Below, piece by piece: positions 1 through 6,634 of a stretch of DNA of 19,200 nucleotides. Below the pieces are notes generated by a model that made no database searches, was not told where the DNA came from, and saw only the letters and a program-made list of their open reading frames with translations. The position numbers were made by a program, and so were the translations under genes. The DNA comes from DASPKW01 sp038244055 (lineage in GTDB: Bacteria; Planctomycetota; Phycisphaerae; Tepidisphaerales; Tepidisphaeraceae): the NCBI GenBank assembly GCA_038244055.1, contig JBBRTW010000088.1, positions 1 through 19,200 of the forward strand, in the 5' to 3' direction. How positions within the stretch are numbered: position 1 is the stretch's first letter; each line of letters opens with the position of its first letter.

Positions 1-1
1 A

Positions 2-2035
2 GGGTCGGGAGCTGCGCCTGCGACTGGCGGCGCGGCCGCGGCGGGGAGTGGCTCGGCTGGGGCGGGGGGCGGGAGGACACTCGATCTCTGTCTGCGTTCG
101 CGGATCGTCAAAGTGTTCAAGACGGGCGATACGGTTACGGGGGCGCAGGTTGAAGTTGTCGCGGATGGCGGCAAGCAGACGCGCGATATCCAATGCAAAA
201 TTCTGATCGATGCGACCGAGTGGGGGGATGTGATCCCGCTGAGCGGGGCGCGCTACCGGGTGGGGAATTGCCTGAGCGATTCGATTGATGTGAAACGGCG
301 CGTGCAGGACAATACCTGGACGGCGGTTTTCAAGCAGTATCCCGGCGGCGTGCCCAAGGGGTTTCTAATGACCGATGCGCCGCCCGGATACGATGCGAAG
401 ATCCAGCAGCGCTTCGCCAATTCGCTGGTGGCGGGCGACAAGGTGGACACCAAGACCAAGCCTTGGAACTTTGCGACTTTCATCGGCTATCGCGGGATGC
501 CCGATAGCTCGCGCAAGGATAAATCGCGGCTGATCACCCGCACGCATTTGAATTACAACAACGATTTTAACAGCACGGTGGCCGAGATCGAAGACCCGGC
601 GCGGCGGATGGCGACGGATCGGCAGATGCGCCTGCGGACGCTTCAGTTGATCTACTATATTCAAAATACGCTGGGGATGAAGGACTGGGCGGTGGCGGAT
701 GATGAGGGGTTCGATACGGCGGTGAACCGCGGCAATATCGATGCATGGCTGGCCGATCAGCCGGAGCTCGCGCCGTATCGGGCGATGCTCTACCATTTCT
801 CGATCATGCCGTATGTGCGCGAGAGCCGGCGGATCGTCGGGCTGCATACGCTCTGCGCCCGCGAGATCGAGCGCAAGCCGGGGTCGCCGACGTTTTTCCC
901 GACGGTGGTTGCGCTGGGGGATTACGCGGTGGATCTGCACGGCTCGATGACGGGCCCATTTCTGGAAGGGGAGTTCGATCGCGAGGAGGATATTCCGCAC
1001 AAGTTCGGCGAGCGCGGGCTGGGGCCATTCGCGATTCCATTCGAGTGTTTCATTCCCGAGAAGGTCGATGGCTTTCTGCCGGCCGAGAAAAATATTTCGC
1101 AATCGCGCATGGCCAGCGGGGCGACGCGACTGCAGCCGCACACGCTTTTGATGGGGCAGGCGGCCGGTGCGATCGCGGCATTGTCGATTCGAAATTCAAT
1201 CCAGCCGCGGGCGCTCGATCCGGTGCTGGTGCAGCGGGCGCTGCTGGAGGCCAACGATACGCTGCTGATCGCGCCGCTGAAGGATGTGGCGCGGGATGCG
1301 GCCGAATGGAAGGCGGTTCAGCTCGTTTGCGCGCGGGGAATGCTGAGCGTTTCGGAAGGCAAGTTCGCGCCGCAGAAGCCGGTTACAGGCGGGGAGGTCA
1401 TCAGGATTCTCAACCAACTGACCGGCAAGGAATCCGCCGCGCCGGCCGGGGATGCCAATGGCGAGGTCGCGCGCGATCAATTCGCGACGAATTTGAAAGC
1501 GGTCGGCGCGGCGGCAATGGTCCGACTCGATTTCAACTCCAATGCCGCTGACAAGGCCGCTTCGATCACGCGCTCGGAGGCGGCGCAGATGTTGGCGCGT
1601 TTTCTGGAACTGCGGGCTGTGGCGAAAATGACTGGCAAGGAACAAACTCTCACTTGGAACGCCATCCTCCCGGCCACGCCGCCGCCGGCCCACGATGTTT
1701 CATCCACCTTGCGCGCCGATTTGCTTCTGCTGATGGAAAACAAGCTCGTGGATGCGCCGGATTACTGGCTGGCCAATGCGGTTGAAGGCAAGAAGTGCGA
1801 TGGGGCAAAAGTGGCGGAGTTGCTGGCGCGCGCCGGGCGGGTCTTTGATGGCAAATCCAGTCCCAAGGATGCGCCGGCGGTTTTGGCGGCCAATCACATC
1901 ATCAACTCGGCCGAGTATTGGAGTAAGAACGGGGTTGCCGGGAAGGAATGTATCGGGACGAATGTCGCCGTGTTGATTCACAACCTCGCGCGGCGGATGG
2001 CCACCGACCCGCCCGCGCCCAAGGCTCACCCTTGA
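2..2035 (+). CDS. FAD-dependent oxidoreductase (FAD_oxidored-like) with S-layer-like C-terminal region, 5' truncated
   Basis: The frame is open to the left edge, so the gene starts outside the window; a GTG at 113 is only an internal possibility. The N-terminal Rossmann motif (GxGxxG) is not in the window. The first 24 visible codons are almost only Gly, Ala and Ser, then the protein resumes with a strand and LIDATEWGDV (about residues 31-40 from the GTG), typical of the FAD_oxidored family, where an acidic/aromatic motif closes the FAD domain. GQAAGAIAAL (about 348-357) is the usual end of this fold. After residue 390 comes an extra 250 residues: SLH-like stretches (about 395-435 and 485-500) and two similar units around PDYW and AEYW (about 537-575 and 590-627). 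Similar proteins are usually exported hydrolase-associated oxidoreductases in planctomycetes; substrate unknown. Codons are strongly G-ending. Confidence 0.8.
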   Translation, partial: GSGAAPATGGAAAAGSGSAGAGGGRTLDLCLRSRIVKVFKTGDTVTGAQVEVVADGGKQTRDIQCKILIDATEWGDVIPLSGARYRVGNCLSDSIDVKRRVQDNTWTAVFKQYPGGVPKGFLMTDAPPGYDAKIQQRFANSLVAGDKVDTKTKPWNFATFIGYRGMPDSSRKDKSRLITRTHLNYNNDFNSTVAEIEDPARRMATDRQMRLRTLQLIYYIQNTLGMKDWAVADDEGFDTAVNRGNIDAWLADQPELAPYRAMLYHFSIMPYVRESRRIVGLHTLCAREIERKPGSPTFFPTVVALGDYAVDLHGSMTGPFLEGEFDREEDIPHKFGERGLGPFAIPFECFIPEKVDGFLPAEKNISQSRMASGATRLQPHTLLMGQAAGAIAALSIRNSIQPRALDPVLVQRALLEANDTLLIAPLKDVARDAAEWKAVQLVCARGMLSVSEGKFAPQKPVTGGEVIRILNQLTGKESAAPAGDANGEVARDQFATNLKAVGAAAMVRLDFNSNAADKAASITRSEAAQMLARFLELRAVAKMTGKEQTLTWNAILPATPPPAHDVSSTLRADLLLLMENKLVDAPDYWLANAVEGKKCDGAKVAELLARAGRVFDGKSSPKDAPAVLAANHIINSAEYWSKNGVAGKECIGTNVAVLIHNLARRMATDPPAPKAHP

Positions 2036-2203
2036 GTTAAATCGACCCTGCGTGCGCCTGCCATGGCACACTGCGAAGGCCGTTTTTCCGCCATCGGGCA
2101 CGATTCCGTGGCAATTCCGGTCATTTCACGGATTTGCCGCGCAGTTGGCATCGAAATACGCTACAATCTCTGAATTGGCCTTTCTCTTTCACCCCCGGAG
2201 CCT

Positions 2204-2800
2204 ATGGCGCGTACCCGTGATGATTTTCTTGAAGACTGCGAAAAGGGCGACCGCGATGCTTACAAAAAACTGTTTGGAGAGCTCGAAGACCTCGCCCGCA
2301 AGCTGGGCGACCCCGACCCGGCCGACGCGGCCAAGCTGGGCAAGCCCTTCGAAGGGGAAACCCTTCGTCTTCGCATCGATTTTGGCGATAAAAAGGGCGC
2401 TTCCCTGAGGTTGCAGCATCCCAAGCTGGATGCTCTGCGCCCGCCGCCTTCGGAGAAGCGCACCAAGGCCGCCAAAGCCAAGGCCAAGACGGCCGAGCTG
2501 GATGCGCTGGCGGCGCTGTTGAACTTCTTCCCGACCAAGGCCCCCGAGGCGGCGGCGGCGGCCGCGGGCGTGCTGGCTTCGCTGCGCCCGCTGCCCAAGG
2601 CGGGGGTGCGCAAGCCCGATATCGATGCCTACGCCATGAACCTCCGCAAGGGCCCGTTCGAGAGCGGCGGCGCGAGCAGCCTCAAGACCACTACGGCCGG
2701 CGTTCCGGGCGGCGTGGACCGCGCCTTCCGCTGGGACAACAACCGCAAGATGGTGGTCGATGCGATCGCGGCATTGGTCGGGCGAATCGATACTTATTGA
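2204..2800 (+). CDS. Hypothetical protein, 198 aa, Lys/Ala-rich middle
   Basis: I do not recognise this protein. The start ATG has GGAG four bases upstream (2196-2199), and a TACAAT that could be a -10 box lies at 2162-2167 without a convincing -35. The N-terminal 45 residues are highly charged and probably helical (DDFLEDCEKGDRDAYKKLF). The middle (about 85-125) is Lys/Ala-rich, with alternating Ala-Lys then a run of five Ala, which could be a flexible linker. The C-terminus has GGVDRAFRWDNNRK and ends hydrophobic. There is no signal peptide or membrane segment, so it is probably cytoplasmic. Codons are C-ending as in the housekeeping genes here, unlike both neighbours, which supports a real resident gene. 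It is followed by a repeat spacer, so it appears to be a single-gene unit. Confidence 0.7.
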   Translation: MARTRDDFLEDCEKGDRDAYKKLFGELEDLARKLGDPDPADAAKLGKPFEGETLRLRIDFGDKKGASLRLQHPKLDALRPPPSEKRTKAAKAKAKTAELDALAALLNFFPTKAPEAAAAAAGVLASLRPLPKAGVRKPDIDAYAMNLRKGPFESGGASSLKTTTAGVPGGVDRAFRWDNNRKMVVDAIAALVGRIDTY

Positions 2801-2809
2801 TGTGAAATC

Positions 2810-2939
2810 CGAAATACGAATTTCAAAATCCGAAAGAAATTAAAACCATTAATATCGAATGACCGAAACGAGCCGACCGCATTGCGGTTCTTGTTTCGGT
2901 CATTCTGATTTTCCACATTCGAGCTTGTTTCGTATTTCG
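2810..2939. repeat. Nested inverted-repeat spacer (PVC-type dispersed repeat)
   Basis: Outer arms CGAAATACGAA (2810-2820) and TTCGTATTTCG (2929-2939) are perfect reverse complements. Inside them GAATGACCGAAAC (2857-2869) pairs perfectly with 2893-2905, and a third small stem ACCGC/GCGGT (2876-2880/2884-2888) caps it. The sequence is AT-richer than the flanking genes and built from the aaatccgaaa/cgaatgacc words that recur in planctomycete and verrucomicrobial spacers (from memory). It lies between two genes on the same strand and could act as a transcription terminator or mRNA end structure for the gene ending at 2800, but there is no U-tract. Confidence 0.7.
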
Positions 2940-3002
2940 AGAATCGGATTTAGGATTTGTCGCGCGTCTGGGCCTTTAGAGTGGCATTAACGGAGGATCG
3001 AA

Positions 3003-3671
3003 GTGTCGCGCAAAGCTCTCATTGTCTGGGGCGGCTGGGATGGACATCAGCCGCGGGCCGTTGCGAAGGTATTCGAGCGCGTGCTCAAGGAAGATGGCTT
3101 TGAGGTCGAGGTGTCGGACACGCTCGATGCGTTCAAGAACGGCGATCTGATGGCGCTGAGCCTGATTGTGCCGGTCTGGACGATGGGGAAGATTACGGAT
3201 GACCAGGTGAAACCGGTGCTGGCGGCGGTGCAGAGTGGCGTGGGCATGGCCGGGTGTCATGGGGGGATGTGCGATGCGTTTCGGGAGAACACGGACTGGC
3301 AATTCATGACCGGTGGGCAGTGGGTGGCGCATCCGGGGAACGATGGGTTGCGGCATACGGTGCGGGTGACCGAGCTTGGGCGGGCGAATCCGATCATGGC
3401 GGGGATTGGGGATTTCGAGATCGCGACCGAGCAGTATTACATGCATGTGGACCCGGCCGTGAGAGTGCTGGCGACGACGCGGTTTCCGGTGGCGGATGGC
3501 CCGCATGTGCCGAATGGGCCGGTGGAGATGCCGGTGGTGTGGACGAAGGTGTTTGGGCGCGGCAGAGTTTTTTATGACGCGATCGGGCATAACGCGGCGG
3601 CGGTGGAGTCGGAGCCGAATCTGACGATCATGCGGCGCGGGTTTAATTGGGCGGCGCGGCAGGGGGGATGA
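3003..3671 (+). CDS. ThuA-like domain protein
   Basis: This 222-aa protein covers the ThuA domain (PF06283), a glutamine-amidotransferase-like flavodoxin fold. The start is GTG, chosen because GGAGG (2992-2996) lies 6 bases upstream. Family marks are the N-terminal strand ALIVWGGWDGHQP (residues 5-17), GCHGGMCDAF (84-93) followed by GGQWVAHPG (104-112), EQYYMHVDP (143-151), and MPVVWTKVFGRGRVFYDAIGHN (176-197, quoted here only by its ends: MPVVW and IGHN). ThuA was named from rhizobial trehalose utilisation; in planctomycetes homologues are numerous and often sit by sugar or oxidoreductase genes, with no proven reaction. It has no signal peptide, so it is presumably cytoplasmic. It stands alone between two repeat spacers. 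Codons are strongly G-ending, like those of the flanking oxidoreductase genes. Confidence 0.9.
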   Translation: MSRKALIVWGGWDGHQPRAVAKVFERVLKEDGFEVEVSDTLDAFKNGDLMALSLIVPVWTMGKITDDQVKPVLAAVQSGVGMAGCHGGMCDAFRENTDWQFMTGGQWVAHPGNDGLRHTVRVTELGRANPIMAGIGDFEIATEQYYMHVDPAVRVLATTRFPVADGPHVPNGPVEMPVVWTKVFGRGRVFYDAIGHNAAAVESEPNLTIMRRGFNWAARQGG

Positions 3672-3672
3672 A

Positions 3673-3766
3673 CTGGGTGGCATGGGTAAGACTTTCAGCG
3701 CTTGCGCGTAAGGTCGAACGGTAAGAAGGACGCGGGCAATGGAGTACCATTGCCCATGCCACCCAG
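3673..3766. repeat. Split inverted repeat with inner hairpin
   Basis: CTGGGTGGCATGGG (3673-3686) starts two bases after the ThuA-like gene's stop and is the perfect reverse complement of 3753-3766. An inner hairpin, GGGCAATGG (3734-3742), AGTA loop, CCATTGCCC (3747-3755), shares three bases with the right arm. If bases 3687-3736 were removed, the two left arms would join into one continuous long stem, so the left arm looks interrupted by about 50 bp. It could terminate the ThuA-like transcript. The rest of the gap up to 3898 holds a second copy of GCGCTTGCG (3698-3706 and 3799-3807) and of cattgcccat, so it seems made of repeat fragments. Confidence 0.7.
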
Positions 3767-3898
3767 AAGCGGCGGGATTGTCATTGCCCATTTCTTCTGC
3801 GCTTGCGATAGTTAATAGCCATACAATGGTTCTGAAAGGATCCCTCGTGCTCCTCCCATTTCTGGTGTGCCCCGATGGGGAGCGGTCGGCGGTCACCC

Positions 3899-5914
3899 AT
3901 GAAGCAAACCAATGGTGCGGCTCACGCGGTATCGCTGGGTATCGAGGCGGTTTGGCCGCGGGCGTTTGCGGCGGTTTCTGAAGCGGGAGGGGCGAGGGCG
4001 GGGGTTGGGTCGGAGGCGGCCGGGGCATTGAGGGCCGAGGGCGCGGGGATTGAACGTACAGACACCGCGGCCGAGTGGGCGGATGAATATCTCAAATATC
4101 CGCAGATCAGAAAGCTGATCGCCTTTTTCGAAGCCAAGGGGCTGGCGGCGATTAAGGAAGAAGACCGGCGGGAGCAGTGGTATGGGGATTGGCTGAAATA
4201 TCAGTCGGCCGAGGGTTTGTATGCGTCGGTGCTCTCGCCGGCGCGGTTCTCGAGCCGTGGGGCGAAGCTCGATTTGCTTCAACTCGTGCGTTTCGTGGAA
4301 GTCTTCGCGTATTACAGCCCGGCGCATGCGTACAGCTTCCAAGTCTCTTTCCTGGGGCTGATCTCGATTCTGACGGGCAGCAATGACGCGCTGAAGCAGG
4401 AGGCGGTGGCAAGGCTGGAGGCGGGCGAGTTGCTGGCGTTTGGCGTATCCGAGAAGCAACACGGGGCTGATTTGTTCGGCAACGAATTTACGATCTGGGA
4501 AACCGAGCCGGGTCAGTACGCGGCCAGCGGATCGAAGTATTACGTCGGCAACGCCAACGCCGCCGCGATCATCTCGGTGCTGGCGCGCAAGGGGAATGTC
4601 TCGGCGGCCGGGCCGCGGCGTGCGCCGTTTGTTCTGTTCGCGCTGCGGCCGGGGAATTCGGTGGCGTTTAGGAATTTGAAGAAGATCCACACCTCCGGCG
4701 TGCGCGCGGGGTATGTCGGATCTTTTGAAGTGAAGGAGTATGCGTTTGGCGATGCCGACCTGATCGCCGAGGGACGCAACGCGTGGGATGCGGTGTTCGG
4801 CGCGGTGACGATGGGGAAGTTCCTGCTGGGGTTCGGATCGGTCGGCATCTGCGAGCATGCGCTGGCGGAGGCGGTGGCGCATCTCAGCGGCCGAATATTG
4901 TACGGAAAACCCGCGATTGAACTGCCGCATCTGCGCTCGATCTCGGCGCAGGCCTATGCGCGGCTGATGGGGATGAAGCTATTCGCGTACCGGGCGCTGG
5001 ACTATTTGCACTCGGCCAGCGCGGCCGACCGGCGCTATGTGCTGTTTAATGCGGTGCAGAAGGCCAAGGTCGGCAATGAAGGGGTGAAGGTGATGGACCT
5101 GCTGAGCGAATGCGTGGGCGCTAAAGGGTTCGAGGCCGAGACACACTTCGAGATGGCGCGGCGCGATGCAGCGCTCATTCCGGCGGTGGAGGGAAGCACG
5201 CATGTGAATCTGGCGCTGGCGGCGTTGTTTGTGCCGAGGTATTTCGCGCCGGCGCGGCCTGAGGGAGTGGAGGCCGAATTGGAGGGGCAGGCGTCGACGG
5301 GGCTTGGAGTGACGATGGCGGGAGATGCGGGGAGTGCGAAGTTCGTGGAATCAGCGCATCCGCTACGGAAAAACGTGCGCCAATTATTGGCGGATCCGCC
5401 GTCGCTGGCGGCCGGAGAGGTCGAGCCGGCGGAAAACGACTATCTCATGCATGCCCGCACGGGATCGTTTCATTCCATCGAATTCGCGCCTTTCCTGAAG
5501 GCGTATGAGCCGCTGATGGCGGTGGCCAATGTTCGATTGCTTTCGCGGCAGGCCGAGACGTTCAGCGAGTTTATCAACCACGAGCGCGGGAAAACACTCC
5601 TATTGCCCGATACGGAAACCGCATTGGCGCTGGGGGCGTTTCTGGCGACCTTCGCCTATGCGCAGCTCATCGCGGAGAACTGCATCCGCTGCGCGATTCC
5701 GCAGGCCATGGTGTCGGCGATCTTTCATGGGCTGGTCGGAGATGTGAGCAGCCAGGCGATGATGCTTGCGTCCACGCCGCATCTGGATGGGGAGGGGAAG
5801 GTGGCGATTGGGAAGTTGATTGTGGTGCCGGAGACGACGGCGGCGGAATGGGATTTTGTGGCGGGGCGGGTGCGAGTGAAGCAGGCCGAAAGCAATCGCA
5901 GCAGTGGGGGATAG
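3899..5914 (+). CDS. Acyl-CoA dehydrogenase family protein with C-terminal extension
   Basis: The protein should be a flavoprotein that oxidises an acyl-CoA at the alpha-beta position and passes electrons to ETF. Numbering is from ATG 3899: LLAFGVSEKQHGADL (178-192) is the middle-domain FAD/substrate strand (the usual TEPDAGSD region), and PAVEGSTHVN (428-437) aligns with the YEGTSEIQ segment, so E431 is the likely catalytic base. At 671 aa it is far longer than short- and medium-chain enzymes (about 380-400); about 215 residues follow the catalytic segment, with a helical region around 540-600, as in FadE/VLCAD-like enzymes. The start is uncertain: ATG 3875 is also in frame and neither has a clear ribosome site; the first 60 residues are Gly/Ala-rich. 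No ETF, thiolase or hydratase gene is near, so the pathway is not shown. Confidence 0.85.
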   Translation: MKQTNGAAHAVSLGIEAVWPRAFAAVSEAGGARAGVGSEAAGALRAEGAGIERTDTAAEWADEYLKYPQIRKLIAFFEAKGLAAIKEEDRREQWYGDWLKYQSAEGLYASVLSPARFSSRGAKLDLLQLVRFVEVFAYYSPAHAYSFQVSFLGLISILTGSNDALKQEAVARLEAGELLAFGVSEKQHGADLFGNEFTIWETEPGQYAASGSKYYVGNANAAAIISVLARKGNVSAAGPRRAPFVLFALRPGNSVAFRNLKKIHTSGVRAGYVGSFEVKEYAFGDADLIAEGRNAWDAVFGAVTMGKFLLGFGSVGICEHALAEAVAHLSGRILYGKPAIELPHLRSISAQAYARLMGMKLFAYRALDYLHSASAADRRYVLFNAVQKAKVGNEGVKVMDLLSECVGAKGFEAETHFEMARRDAALIPAVEGSTHVNLALAALFVPRYFAPARPEGVEAELEGQASTGLGVTMAGDAGSAKFVESAHPLRKNVRQLLADPPSLAAGEVEPAENDYLMHARTGSFHSIEFAPFLKAYEPLMAVANVRLLSRQAETFSEFINHERGKTLLLPDTETALALGAFLATFAYAQLIAENCIRCAIPQAMVSAIFHGLVGDVSSQAMMLASTPHLDGEGKVAIGKLIVVPETTAAEWDFVAGRVRVKQAESNRSSGG

Positions 5915-5929
5915 CTGATTGCGCAAAAC

Positions 5930-6574
5930 TCAATTCGGTCTGGGCTTCCAACGGTCGAGGTCGGCCCTGGAGTGCGGACATGGGAACGCGCCGCTTACCA
6001 CATCTTCGCAAATACTGACGACGGCCCGGGTAACCTGGTCCGATGGATCGTGTTCGAGGGCGGCCTTGGCGGTCTGCAACGCCAATTCGGCCTTCTGACA
6101 ACAGAGGTAGGCCAGAGCCAGATTGGCGGTGAGTCCGGGATCATTGGGGTCGTTTCTTGCGGCTCGGGAAGCAATCTCCAACGCCAGTTCCGCATGGCCT
6201 GCATCCATCGCTGACAGACTTGCTTCGCGCGCCACGTCTGGTTGATCAGGTTTGAGCCGGTGGGACCGTTCGAATGCCGCCAAGGCGGACGGCGTATCTC
6301 CCAATCTGCGGAAAGCCATTCCCATGATCCAGAGCGCCGCCCAGTTGTCCGGCCGAATGTCTACCACACGCTCCAGCAGCGATATAGCCTTGCGAACGTG
6401 CCGGCGGGAGAAGAAACCGAGCCGGGAAAGTTGGACGCCGTGAAGCGGCATCTGGTCCTTCATCAGCGACGTGGCATTCGCATACAAACGGTTATGCTCA
6501 TCGGATCGCCGGTGGTCGATCAGTCGAGGTTCGTGAGGATCCTGCGTGGCCATCAATCGCTTCTCGTTCCTCAT
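5930..6574 (-). CDS. Tetratricopeptide-repeat protein
   Basis: The 214-aa protein carries about three to four TPR units from residue 60 to 190. Clear ones are ISLLERVVDIRPDNWAALWI, then MGMAFRRLGDTPSALAAFERSHRLKPD, then AELALEIASRAARNDPNDPG and LALAYLCCQKAELALQTAKAALEHDPSD, spaced 34 residues apart with the usual Pro-Asp/Asn turn. The TPR fold is a helical scaffold for protein binding; the partner cannot be told. There is no signal peptide or membrane helix. It lies 60 bp downstream of the topoisomerase B subunit on the same strand and could be read through from it. The start is uncertain: ATG 6574 or ATG 6553, neither with a good ribosome site. The tail is Pro/Arg/His-rich and stops 15 bp from the convergent acyl-CoA dehydrogenase. 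Confidence 0.8.
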   Translation of the reverse strand: MRNEKRLMATQDPHEPRLIDHRRSDEHNRLYANATSLMKDQMPLHGVQLSRLGFFSRRHVRKAISLLERVVDIRPDNWAALWIMGMAFRRLGDTPSALAAFERSHRLKPDQPDVAREASLSAMDAGHAELALEIASRAARNDPNDPGLTANLALAYLCCQKAELALQTAKAALEHDPSDQVTRAVVSICEDVVSGAFPCPHSRADLDRWKPRPN

Positions 6575-6634
6575 CAGAGTTTTGCGCCGATCGCATCAGC
6601 GCCATTTTGCTGACTCTCCAAACTCGATCGGCTA

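Noticed and set aside
2976..4028. 350-codon minus frame across the ThuA-like gene and repeat spacer
   Set aside because: Pro/His/Arg-rich, as expected of an antisense frame, and it crosses a structured spacer; the + frame has the ThuA motifs.
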